A DNA stretch of 64,000 nt from JAJXWB01 sp964634325 (GTDB lineage: Bacteria > Pseudomonadota > Alphaproteobacteria > Rhizobiales > Beijerinckiaceae), in assembly GCA_964634325.1 (NCBI GenBank), contig CAZWJF010000001.1:310001-374000 (forward strand), given 5' to 3'. This document shows, in pieces, positions 16,810-24,403 of this stretch. A program made the translations under genes and the position numbers. Below the pieces are notes generated by a model. The model saw only the letters and a list, made by a program, of their open reading frames with translations. It made no database searches and had not been told where the DNA came from. How positions within the stretch are numbered: the first letter of the stretch is position 1; each line of letters begins with the position of its first letter.

Positions 16810-18024
16810 ATGGATCGCAGGCGTTTTCTCGCGTCGACGGGCGCGATGGGCATGGCGTCGTCGTTCGTTCTGCCGAACCGGGTCTGGGCAGCCGACAAGC
16901 CGCTGAAAATCGGCATCATGAACGATCTGTCCGGCCCCTATTCCGGCGATCAGGGCGTCGGCTCAAAGATCGCCGCCGACATGGCGATTTCGGACTGGGC
17001 GTCCAAGCTGGGCGTGCAGGTCGAGACGATCATAGCCGACCACCAGAACAAGCCCGACGTCGGCGCAGGCATCGCGCGTCGCTGGTTCGACAACGAAGGC
17101 GTCGACGTCGTCATGGATCTGCCGAATTCGGCGGTGGCGCTGGCGGTGCTCGCTGTCGCGAACGAGAAGAACAAGGCGGTGATCGCTTCCGGCGCCGGCT
17201 CCTCGGTGATGACCGGTCCGATGTGCTCCAGAAATTTCGTGCACTGGACCTACGACACCTACGTGCTCGGCAACAGCCTCGGCAAGGCGCTGACGGGCGA
17301 GGGCGCCAAGACCTGGTATTTCGTCACCGCCGACTACGCCTTCGGCAAGGATCTCGAGCAGAACTGCGCCAATGCGGTCGTTGCGGCCGGCGGCAAGGTT
17401 CTGGGCGCGGCGCGCCATCCGCTCAATACGGCGGATTTCTCCTCGTTCCTGCTGCAAGCGCAGGCTTCCGGCGCTGACGTGATCGGCTTCGCCAACGCCG
17501 GCGGCGACCTCATCCAGTCGCTGAAGCAGGCGCACGAATTCGGCCTCAAGAAGAAGTTCGCCGCGCTGATCCTCGACGTCACCAACCTGCCGTCGCTCGG
17601 TCTCGCCGCCGTTCAGAACGTCACGGTCTGCAAAGGCTTCTACTGGGACCAGAACGAGGGCACGCGCGCTTTCGCATCGCGTTATCAGGCCGCTCATCCG
17701 CAGAAGGCCAAGCCGAACGACATGCATGCTGGCATGTACGCCGCCACGCTGCATCTGATGAAGGCGCTGGCGCAGACCAAGAGCGGCGCAGACGGTCTGA
17801 AGCTCGTCAACGCCATGAAGGCGATACCGACCGACGATCCGTTGTTCGGCAAGGGGACGGTCCGCGAAGACGGCCGTCACATCCACACCATGTATCTCCT
17901 GACGACCAAGACGCCGGCGGAGTCGAAGGGCGACTGGGACTGGTTCAAGGTGACGGGCGTGGTGAAGCCCGAAGACGCCTGGCGTCCGCTCGCCAAGGGC
18001 GGCTGCCCGTTCATCAAGGCGTAA
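16810..18024 (+). CDS. ABC transporter substrate-binding protein, LivJ-like, copy 1
   Basis: 404 residues from ATG 16810, after GAGGGAGGG. The N-terminus MDRRRFLASTGAMGMASSFV has an R-R-x-F-L twin-arginine-like signal, so export may be by Tat. The mature protein is a type I binding protein of the Leu/Ile/Val-urea-amide class (KPLKIGIMNDLSGPYSGDQG, FVHWTYDTYVLGNSLGKAL, ADYAFGKDLEQNC). It is divergent from livH and followed by a close paralogue. It may supply a second substrate to the LivHMGF pore. The ligand is unknown; an amide, urea or organic acid is as likely as an amino acid. Confidence 0.88.
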   Translation: MDRRRFLASTGAMGMASSFVLPNRVWAADKPLKIGIMNDLSGPYSGDQGVGSKIAADMAISDWASKLGVQVETIIADHQNKPDVGAGIARRWFDNEGVDVVMDLPNSAVALAVLAVANEKNKAVIASGAGSSVMTGPMCSRNFVHWTYDTYVLGNSLGKALTGEGAKTWYFVTADYAFGKDLEQNCANAVVAAGGKVLGAARHPLNTADFSSFLLQAQASGADVIGFANAGGDLIQSLKQAHEFGLKKKFAALILDVTNLPSLGLAAVQNVTVCKGFYWDQNEGTRAFASRYQAAHPQKAKPNDMHAGMYAATLHLMKALAQTKSGADGLKLVNAMKAIPTDDPLFGKGTVREDGRHIHTMYLLTTKTPAESKGDWDWFKVTGVVKPEDAWRPLAKGGCPFIKA

Positions 18025-18029
18025 AGCAG

Positions 18030-18056
18030 CGCCGGCGCGGGTTATTTGCGCCGGCG
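18030..18056 (+). terminator. GC-rich stem-loop between the two paralogous binding-protein genes
   Basis: CGCCGGCGC (18030-18038) and GCGCCGGCG (18048-18056) form a perfect 9-bp stem with the loop GGGTTATTT. It begins five bases after the stop of copy 1. No U-run follows, so it may only stabilise or attenuate the upstream message rather than terminate it fully. Confidence 0.45.
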
Positions 18057-18146
18057 GCAATCCGCATATTGCCTCCGGCTGCGCCGACGCTACCCTGTCG
18101 GTCCGCTGGCGTAAGCCGGAAGGACAATGGTCGAGGGAGGAAGACC

Positions 18147-19364
18147 ATGGATCGCAGAACGTTTCTTGCTTCCGGCTCCGCGCTCGGCGCGGCCGCCGCT
18201 TTCGCGCCGTCGCGCCTGTGGGCGCAAGGCAAGCCGCTCAAGATCGGCATCATGAACGACCTGTCGAGCGTCTACGCCGACTATCAGGGCGTGGGTTCGC
18301 GGATCGCGGCTGAACTCGCTGTCGCGGACTGGTCCTCCAAGCTCGGCGTGCCTGTCGAGATCGTGACCGCGGACCACCAGAACAAGCCGGACATCGGCGC
18401 CGGCATCGCCCGCAAGTGGTTCGACACCGAAGGCGTCGATGTCGTCATGGACCTGCCGAATTCGGCGGTCGCGCTCGCCGTGCTCGCGGTCGCCAACGAG
18501 AAGAACAAGGCGGTGGTCGCTTCGGGCGCCGGCGCATCCGTCATGACCGGCAAGATGTGCTCGAAGAATTTCGTTCACTGGACCTACGACACCTATTCGC
18601 TGGGCCACAGCCTCGGAAAGGCGGTCACGGCCGAGGGCGGCAAGAAGTGGTTCTTCATCACGACGGACTACGCCTTCGGCAAGGACCTCGAGCAGAATTG
18701 CGCCGATGCGGTGAAGGCCGCCGGCGGCGAGGTTCTCGGCGCTGCGCGCCACCCCCTCAATACGTCGGATTTCTCGTCCTACATCCTGCAGGCCCAATCC
18801 TCGGGCGCGGATGTCGTCGGCTTCGCCAACGCCGGCGGCGATCTCAACAACTCGCTCAAGCAGGCGGCCGAATTCGGGCTCGGCAAGAAACAGAAGCTCG
18901 CCGCGCTGATCCTCAACGTCACCAACCTGCCGGCGCTGGGCCTGGCGGCGGTCGAAAACGTGAAGATCTGCACCGGCTTCTATTGGGACCAGAACGACGG
19001 CACGCGCGCTTTCGCCAAGCGCTTCCAGGCCGCTCACCCCAACAAGGCCATGCCGAACGACATGCACGCGGGCATGTATGCGGCCACCGAGCATCTGATG
19101 AAGGCGATGGCCCAGACCAAGAGCGCAGCGGACGGGATCAAGCTCGTCGACGCCATGAAGGCGATTCCGACCGACGATCCCCTGTTCGGCAAGGGCTCGA
19201 TCCGCGTCGACGGCAGGCACATCCATCCGATGTACCTGCTCCAGACCAAGACCGTCGCGGAATCGAAGGGCGACTGGGACTATTTCAAGGTGTTGAGCAC
19301 CATCAAGCCCGAAGACGCCTGGCGCCCGCTCAGCGAAGGCGGCTGCCCCTTCGTCAAGGCGTAA
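18147..19364 (+). CDS. ABC transporter substrate-binding protein, LivJ-like, copy 2
   Basis: 405 residues from ATG 18147, after GGAGGAAG. The N-terminus MDRRTFLASGSALGAAAAFA again carries a twin-arginine-like R-R-x-F-L signal. The mature region is collinear with copy 1 over its whole length, with most positions identical by eye (roughly four fifths; estimate only). Shared blocks include LPNSAVALAVLAVANEKNKA and MKAIPTDDPLFGKG. A one-residue indel (GKKQK against KKK) separates them. Differences cluster near the N-terminal ligand side (SSVYADYQ against SGPYSGDQ), so ligand preference may have diverged. Tandem gene duplication is the simplest origin. Confidence 0.88.
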   Translation: MDRRTFLASGSALGAAAAFAPSRLWAQGKPLKIGIMNDLSSVYADYQGVGSRIAAELAVADWSSKLGVPVEIVTADHQNKPDIGAGIARKWFDTEGVDVVMDLPNSAVALAVLAVANEKNKAVVASGAGASVMTGKMCSKNFVHWTYDTYSLGHSLGKAVTAEGGKKWFFITTDYAFGKDLEQNCADAVKAAGGEVLGAARHPLNTSDFSSYILQAQSSGADVVGFANAGGDLNNSLKQAAEFGLGKKQKLAALILNVTNLPALGLAAVENVKICTGFYWDQNDGTRAFAKRFQAAHPNKAMPNDMHAGMYAATEHLMKAMAQTKSAADGIKLVDAMKAIPTDDPLFGKGSIRVDGRHIHPMYLLQTKTVAESKGDWDYFKVLSTIKPEDAWRPLSEGGCPFVKA

Positions 19365-19383
19365 GGCGCTCTCGAACAGATCA

Positions 19384-19410
19384 TCATGCCCGGGCTCGTC
19401 TCGGGCATGA
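19384..19410. terminator. Stem-loop between convergent genes
   Basis: TCATGCCCG (19384-19392) and CGGGCATGA (19402-19410) form a perfect 9-bp stem with a 9-base loop, centred between the stop of binding-protein copy 2 and the end of the leftward pcaD-like gene. The CATGCCCGGGC...GGGCATGA form is also a common dispersed intergenic repeat in Rhizobiales (from memory). It may serve as a bidirectional terminator. Confidence 0.5.
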
Positions 19411-19466
19411 AGCGTTCGGGCGGCGCGACGCTCGGCTGAACCGAGCCGCGCGGCGACGTTTCAGGC

Positions 19467-20555
19467 TCAGCGCTTGCGGCTCTTCTTCGCCGCCTTCTTT
19501 GTGGTCTTTTTCGTCGACTTCTTCGCGGGCGCCTTCTTCGCAGCTTTCTTCACGGTCTTCTTCGGCGCGGCCGTCTTCGCCGTCTTTTTCGCGACAGCTT
19601 TCTTCGTCGTTTTCTTCACGACCTTCTTCGCGGCTTTCTTGGCCGCCTTCTTCACGCTTTTCTTGACGGCCTTTTTGGCGGCGCGCGCGGCCGGCCGCGC
19701 GGCTGCGGCCTTCTTCACGGCTTTCTTGGCCGCCTGCTTGCGGCGCGGGAAGCTCTTCGGCCGCGCCGGCTTGGCGGGGGCGGTGAGGAAGTCGACGACC
19801 GCCTTGTTGAAGGCGTCGGCGTCCTCGATGTTGGAGAGATGCGCGGCGTCCAGCTCGACGAGGCGCGCGCCGGGGATGGAGTCGGCGATCGCCTTGCCGG
19901 CCTCCGGCGGCGTGGCGGGGTCATGCTTGCCGATGATGACCAGCACCTGGCCCTTGATGTTGCGAATGGCCTCACGCAGGTCGAGATCGCGCAGCGCGGC
20001 CATGCAGGCCGCGTAGCCTTCGGCGGGCGTCTGTTCGAATGCGGCCTTGATCTTGGCGATGGCTTCCGGCGCCTTGGCCTGGAATTCCTTGGTGAACCAG
20101 CGGTCGATCACGGCCTGTACGAGCCCGGCCATCCCCTGCTCGCGGACGATGCGAAGCCGCTCGTTCCAGGTGTCGGCCGAGCCGAACTGCGCCGCCGTAT
20201 TGGCGAGCACCGCGCGCTCGATCCGGTCCGGCGCGTTCAGCAGCAGCCACTGCCCGACGGCTCCGCCCTTCGACAGGCCCATCCAGTGGGCCTTCTTGAC
20301 GTCGAGCGCGTCGAGGATGGCGAGCGCGTCCTTGCCGAGCTGCTCCAGCGAATAGGGGCCGGCCGGCGCGGCGCTCGCGCCATGCCCGCGCGAGTCGTAG
20401 CGCACAATGCGGAAATGCTTGGACAGCGCTGGAATCTGCGCGTCCCACATGTGCAGGTTGGAGCCCAGCGAATTGGATATCATCAGGACGGGCGCTTTCT
20501 CCGGCCCCTCCACCTCGACGTTGAAAGTCTCGTCGCCGATTTTCATGTCTGCCAT
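19467..20555 (-). CDS. pcaD: PcaD-like alpha/beta hydrolase (3-oxoadipate enol-lactonase) with histone-H1-like tail
   Basis: 362 residues from ATG 20555. Residues 1-260 are a complete alpha/beta hydrolase like 3-oxoadipate enol-lactonase of the beta-ketoadipate pathway: nucleophile Ser95 in GLSKGG, Asp212 in GKHDPATPP, His239 in DAAHLSNIE, and the oxyanion region SNSLGSNLHMWD. From about 262 to 362 runs a low-complexity basic tail of KKAVKKAAKK-type repeats, like eukaryotic histone H1 or bacterial Hc1/AlgP. Usual PcaD length is about 260. The tail is in frame, fills the ORF to its stop and is almost free of acidic residues. No other pca gene lies nearby, so the substrate is uncertain. The tail probably binds nucleic acid or polyanions (inference). 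Confidence 0.85.
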   Translation of the reverse strand: MADMKIGDETFNVEVEGPEKAPVLMISNSLGSNLHMWDAQIPALSKHFRIVRYDSRGHGASAAPAGPYSLEQLGKDALAILDALDVKKAHWMGLSKGGAVGQWLLLNAPDRIERAVLANTAAQFGSADTWNERLRIVREQGMAGLVQAVIDRWFTKEFQAKAPEAIAKIKAAFEQTPAEGYAACMAALRDLDLREAIRNIKGQVLVIIGKHDPATPPEAGKAIADSIPGARLVELDAAHLSNIEDADAFNKAVVDFLTAPAKPARPKSFPRRKQAAKKAVKKAAAARPAARAAKKAVKKSVKKAAKKAAKKVVKKTTKKAVAKKTAKTAAPKKTVKKAAKKAPAKKSTKKTTKKAAKKSRKR

Positions 20556-20728
20556 GGTCCGCTCCCCACGCGTTCGCCTCGCGCAGCAGACTAGCGCCGG
20601 CGCGGCGCGCCGCAAGAGGCTCAATCGCCGCGGATCTGGTCCGTACTTTAGTCCCCTGCCGCTGCCGATCCGATGCATTATATTCGCCGTGCGGCCTCGC
20701 TGCGCCGTCGACGGGAGATGAAACGAAC

Positions 20729-21670
20729 ATGCTCGAAAACGCCGGTTCGAAAGGCGCTGTCGGCGCGCCCGAGTCGATCGACGCGACGATGGCGCTGTTG
20801 CGGTCCGCCGATTACGTGGCCGACCGGTCGCTGGCGACGGTTCTGTTTCTGTCGCTGCGGCTCGGGCGCCCGCTGTTCCTGGAGGGCGAGGCGGGCGTCG
20901 GCAAGACCGAGATCGCCAAGGTTCTGGCGCAGACGCTCGGCCGAAAGCTGATCCGCCTTCAATGTTACGAGGGGCTGGATTCGGCGGCCGCCGTCTACGA
21001 ATGGAACTACGCGCAGCAGATGATGGCGATCCGTCTCGCCGAAGCGGCCGGCGACCACGATCGCGCGCACATCGAGCATGACATCTTCTCGCGGCGCTAT
21101 CTGATCGAACGACCGCTGCTCAAGGCGCTGGAGCCGTCGGTCGAAGGCCCGCCCGTTTTGCTGATCGACGAACTCGACCGCACCGACGAGGCGTTCGAAG
21201 CCTTCCTGCTCGAAATCCTGTCGGACTTCCAGATCACCATTCCCGAACTCGGAACGATCAAGGCCGACCATCCGCCGATCGTGATCATCACCTCCAACCG
21301 CACGCGCGAAATTCACGACGCGCTGAAACGGCGCTGCCTCTACCATTGGGTCGATTATCCCGACGCAGGCCGCGAGATCGAGATCGTCCGCGCGCGCGCG
21401 CCCGAAGCGCCGCAGAAGCTGACCGAAGCGCTCGTTCTGTTCGTGCAGAAGCTGCGCAAGCTCGATCTGTTCAAGTCGCCGGGCGTCGCCGAAACGCTCG
21501 ATTGGGCCTCCGCGCTGACGGAACTCGACGCGGTCGCGCTCGATCCGAATCTCGTGACCGATACGCTCGGGGTTCTGCTCAAGTACCAGGACGACATCGC
21601 GCGGATCGACGCCGCCAAGGCGACCGAACTGGTGAACGAAGTGACAGCCGACCTGAAGGCGCGCCTATGA
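20729..21670 (+). CDS. MoxR-family AAA+ ATPase (CoxD-like)
   Basis: 313 residues. Walker A GEAGVGKT (53-60), Walker B VLLIDELDR (143-151), sensor 1 region IVIITSNRTREI and the arginine-rich LKRRCLYHWVDYP segment mark the MoxR/CoxD branch. CoxD of Oligotropha is a chaperone-like ATPase needed to build the [CuSMoO2] site of aerobic CO dehydrogenase; MoxR ATPases act with a VWA-domain partner. That partner is encoded two genes later. First gene of a rightward operon running to about 26.0 kb; it overlaps the next gene by four bases (ATGA). Confidence 0.9.
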   Translation: MLENAGSKGAVGAPESIDATMALLRSADYVADRSLATVLFLSLRLGRPLFLEGEAGVGKTEIAKVLAQTLGRKLIRLQCYEGLDSAAAVYEWNYAQQMMAIRLAEAAGDHDRAHIEHDIFSRRYLIERPLLKALEPSVEGPPVLLIDELDRTDEAFEAFLLEILSDFQITIPELGTIKADHPPIVIITSNRTREIHDALKRRCLYHWVDYPDAGREIEIVRARAPEAPQKLTEALVLFVQKLRKLDLFKSPGVAETLDWASALTELDAVALDPNLVTDTLGVLLKYQDDIARIDAAKATELVNEVTADLKARL

Positions 21671-22080
21671 AAAATCTCGTCCTGACGGCTGCTTTCCTGG
21701 CAGGGACGCTCGACGTTGCGATGGCGGATGCGCCGCCGAAACCGGTCAAGCTCGCGCCGGGGGCGACCTCGACCAATCTCAAGGGCGCCGTCAAAGGCTA
21801 TGCGACTGCGCGCTACACGTTGGAGGCGAAGAACGGGCAGGCGATGCAGATGCTGTTCAGGCCTTCGAACCGTTTCTGCTACTTCACCGTCGCCAAGAAG
21901 GGCGCCAGCGGCTTCGTCCACGACGGCACGATGGACGGAAACGAATTCAGCCGCAACCTGCCAACTGACGAGAGCTACGGGATCGACATCTTCCTGATGC
22001 GCAACGCCGCACGACGCAACGAGACCTGCCGTTACGATCTCTCGATCGAGATTACCGGCGCGTCGGGCGCCGCGCGGTGA
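21667..22080 (+). CDS. Small secreted protein inserted between MoxR and VWA genes
   Basis: 137 residues from ATG 21667. Signal peptide MKNLVLTAAFLAGTLDVAMA, then a beta-rich mature domain (TSTNLKGAVKGYATARYTLE, AMQMLFRPSNRFCYFTVAKK, ETCRYDLSIEITG) with two cysteines. It overlaps both the MoxR stop and the VWA start by four bases, so it is translationally coupled within the operon. The fold resembles proteins with a degenerate inhibitor-like or carbohydrate-binding sandwich, but I do not recognise the family. An exported product between two cytoplasmic chaperone genes is odd. Confidence 0.78.
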   Translation: MKNLVLTAAFLAGTLDVAMADAPPKPVKLAPGATSTNLKGAVKGYATARYTLEAKNGQAMQMLFRPSNRFCYFTVAKKGASGFVHDGTMDGNEFSRNLPTDESYGIDIFLMRNAARRNETCRYDLSIEITGASGAAR

Positions 22081-23318
22081 TCGACAGACCCGCCAATCCC
22101 TTCGCTGCAACCGCGCCGGCCGCGGCGGGCAAGCTCGGCGACAACATTCTTTATTTCGCGCGCGCCTTGCGCGACGCAGGTCTGCCGGTCGGTCCCGGCG
22201 CGGTCATCGACGCGATCGAGGCGGTCGAGGCGGCCGGCATCGGAACGAAGGAAGATTTCTACGCGACGTTGCATGCGGTGTTCGTGAAGAAGCACGAGCA
22301 CACGATCATCTTCGACCAGGCTTTCTCCATATTCTGGAAGAAGCGTGGCTTCATGGAAAAACTGATCGCGCTGATGTCGCCGCAAGCGGTCGACCGCTCG
22401 GAGCCCAAGAAGCCGGACGCCGGCGCGGCGCGCGTCGCCGACGCGCTTTACAAGAACCGGCCGCAAGAAAAGCCGAAGGAGCAGGTGGAGGTCGACGCGC
22501 GCTTCACGATGTCGGCGTCCGAAGTCCTGCAAACCAAGGATTTTGCGCAGATGTCGGCGGACGAGATCGCGCGCGCGCGCGACGCGATAGCCCGATTGCG
22601 CATGCCTTCGGAGAAGACGCGTCTGCGCCGCTGGAAGCCGGACATTCACGGCGGGCGCGTGGACCCGCGCGCGACCTTCCGCAGGTCGTTGCGCTCGGGC
22701 GGGGCGGGGATCGATCTCGCCTTTCGCGATCGCGCGGAGCGCTACGCGCCGATCGTCGCGATCTGCGACATCTCGGGATCGATGAGCGACTACACGCGCA
22801 TCTTCCTGCACTTTCTGCATCAGCTCACCGACCAGCGCCGGCGCGTGCATACGTTTCTGTTCGGCACGCGGCTGACCAATGTCACGCGCGCGCTGAAACA
22901 GAAGGACGTGGACGAAGCCCTGGCGGATTGTTCTGTCGGCGTGAAGGACTGGTCGGGCGGCACGCGCATCGGCGCCTCGCTGCACGCTTTCAATCGCGAA
23001 TGGTCGCGGCGTGTGCTGGGGCAGGGCGCGATCTGCGTTCTGTTCACCGACGGCCTCGAGCGCGACCGTCTGGACCAGTTGAGCGCCGAGATGGAGCGCC
23101 TACATAAGTCCTGTCGCCGCCTCATCTGGGTCAATCCGTTGCTGCGCTATGCAGAGTTCCAGGCGAAGGCGTCGGGCGTGCGCGCAATGCTGCCGCACGT
23201 CGACGAGTTTCGACCGATCCACAATCTGCGCTCGATGGCCGATCTCGTGACGGCGCTGGCGCAGGAGAAAAGCGTGTCGTCCACGACCGACCCGCGCAAG
23301 TGGTTGAGGGCGGCGTAA
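22077..23318 (+). CDS. VWA-domain protein, CoxE-like
   Basis: 413 residues from GTG 22077. The N-terminal half (ILYFARALRDAGLPVGPGAV, FVKKHEHTIIFDQAFSIFW) matches the CoxE family. The von Willebrand A domain follows, with the MIDAS motif D-I-S-G-S at 231-235 (AICDISGSMSDY), and DWSGGTRIGASLHAF plus CVLFTDGLERD completing the metal site. CoxE works with the CoxD ATPase in maturation of CO dehydrogenase in carboxydotrophs. Cytoplasmic, possibly membrane-associated. It is the middle gene of the operon; the next gene follows after 53 bases containing a small palindrome. Confidence 0.92.
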   Translation: MIDRPANPFAATAPAAAGKLGDNILYFARALRDAGLPVGPGAVIDAIEAVEAAGIGTKEDFYATLHAVFVKKHEHTIIFDQAFSIFWKKRGFMEKLIALMSPQAVDRSEPKKPDAGAARVADALYKNRPQEKPKEQVEVDARFTMSASEVLQTKDFAQMSADEIARARDAIARLRMPSEKTRLRRWKPDIHGGRVDPRATFRRSLRSGGAGIDLAFRDRAERYAPIVAICDISGSMSDYTRIFLHFLHQLTDQRRRVHTFLFGTRLTNVTRALKQKDVDEALADCSVGVKDWSGGTRIGASLHAFNREWSRRVLGQGAICVLFTDGLERDRLDQLSAEMERLHKSCRRLIWVNPLLRYAEFQAKASGVRAMLPHVDEFRPIHNLRSMADLVTALAQEKSVSSTTDPRKWLRAA

Positions 23319-23328
23319 CACAGTCCCG

Positions 23329-23346
23329 TTCCCCGCTCGCGGGGAA
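23329..23346. repeat. Short palindromic element inside the maturation operon
   Basis: TTCCCCGC / TC / GCGGGGAA is a perfect 8-bp inverted repeat with a two-base loop, 10 bases after the VWA gene stop and 25 bases before the XdhC N-domain start. Its core resembles the 11176-11205 palindrome. As the only real intergenic gap in an otherwise overlapping operon, it may modulate downstream expression or message stability. Confidence 0.45.
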
Positions 23347-23371
23347 GGCGGAGCGAACGCGGAGGCGAATG

Positions 23372-23695
23372 ATGCTCGCAACGGAAGAAGACATTCTCTC
23401 GCAGGCGGAGAACTGGCGGCGCGCCGGGCGGGGCGTCGCGATTGCGACCGTGGTCGAAACCTGGGGCTCGGCGCCGCGGCCGGTCGGCAGCCACCTCGTG
23501 ATCGACGACGAGGGGCGTTTTCTGGGCTCCGTCTCCGGCGGCTGCGTCGAGGGCGACGTCGTGACCGAGGCGCAGGACGTGATCTCCGACGGCAGGGCGC
23601 GCACGCTCGAATACGGCGTGGCCGACGAGACCGCGTGGCGCGTCGGCCTGTCCTGCGGCGGCCGCATCCGCGTCTATGTCGAGAGGATCGACTAG
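23372..23695 (+). CDS. XdhC/CoxI N-terminal domain protein
   Basis: 107 residues from ATG 23372 (six bases after GGAGG; ATG 23369 is an alternative). RGVAIATVVETWGSAPRPVG, GSVSGGCVEGDVV and VGLSCGGRIRVYVE are the conserved blocks of the XdhC/CoxI N-terminal domain (PF02625). XdhC proteins bind molybdenum cofactor and promote its sulfuration before insertion into hydroxylases. Both conserved cysteines (GGC, SCGG) are present. Here this domain is a separate gene; the C-terminal Rossmann domain is the next gene, starting immediately after this stop. Confidence 0.92.
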   Translation: MLATEEDILSQAENWRRAGRGVAIATVVETWGSAPRPVGSHLVIDDEGRFLGSVSGGCVEGDVVTEAQDVISDGRARTLEYGVADETAWRVGLSCGGRIRVYVERID

Positions 23696-24403
23696 ATGAA
23701 GCTCGACATTCTTCAGGCGCTCAACGAGGAGCGCCGCGCGCGCCGCGCGGCCGTGCTCGTCACCGATCTCGCCAGCGGCGCGCAACGGCTGGCGAAGGCC
23801 GCCGACATCGCCGCCGATCCGATGGCCGAGCTGATCGACCGGCAATTGCGCATGGGCAAGAGCGCCTCCGTCGAGCATGAGGGCAAGACCTATTTCCTCA
23901 CCGTGCAGGCGCCGCCGGCGCGGCTCGTGGTGATCGGCGCGGTGCATGTGAGCCAGACGCTCGGACAGATGGCGCGCATGCTCGACTTCGACGTGACCAT
24001 CGTCGATCCGCGTACGGCGTTCGCGAGCGAGGAGCGCTTTCCCGACGTCCGCGTGATCGCCGAATGGCCGGACAAGACGCTGCCGGAGATCGGTCTCGAC
24101 AAATACACCGCCGTCGCCGCGCTGACCCACGACCCGAAGATCGACGACCCCGCGCTCAAACTCGCGCTCGCAGCCGAGTGCTTCTACATCGGCGCTCTCG
24201 GCTCGAAGAAGACGCACGCCAAGCGAGTGGAGCGTCTGAGCGCGGCCGGATTTTCAGACGCGCAGATCGGCCGGATTCATGCGCCGATCGGCCTCGACAT
24301 CGGCGCGGTGAGCCCCGCCGAAATCGCGGTGTCGGTGCTGGCGGAAATCGTTCTGTCGCTGCGCAGGAAGCCTTTGCGCGCAGAGAAAGAGAAAGCGGCG
24401 TGA
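23696..24403 (+). CDS. XdhC C-terminal (Rossmann) domain protein
   Basis: 235 residues. RLVVIGAVHVSQTLGQMARM is the nucleotide-binding Rossmann strand-loop-helix of XdhC_C (PF13478), followed by DFDVTIVDPRTAFAS, AVAALTHDPKIDDPAL, YIGALGSKKTHAKRVERL and IGLDIGAVSPAEIAVSVLAE, all standard family blocks. The stop of the N-domain gene abuts its ATG with no gap. The pair together equals one full XdhC, a Moco-loading factor for xanthine dehydrogenase or CO dehydrogenase type enzymes. Split genes are common in Rhizobiales. It overlaps the next gene by four bases. Confidence 0.92.
   Translation: MKLDILQALNEERRARRAAVLVTDLASGAQRLAKAADIAADPMAELIDRQLRMGKSASVEHEGKTYFLTVQAPPARLVVIGAVHVSQTLGQMARMLDFDVTIVDPRTAFASEERFPDVRVIAEWPDKTLPEIGLDKYTAVAALTHDPKIDDPALKLALAAECFYIGALGSKKTHAKRVERLSAAGFSDAQIGRIHAPIGLDIGAVSPAEIAVSVLAEIVLSLRRKPLRAEKEKAA

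Noticed and set aside
23372..24403. Frameshifted single xdhC gene
   Set aside because: The two domains have separate start and stop codons with good junctions, and split XdhC genes are common in this group.
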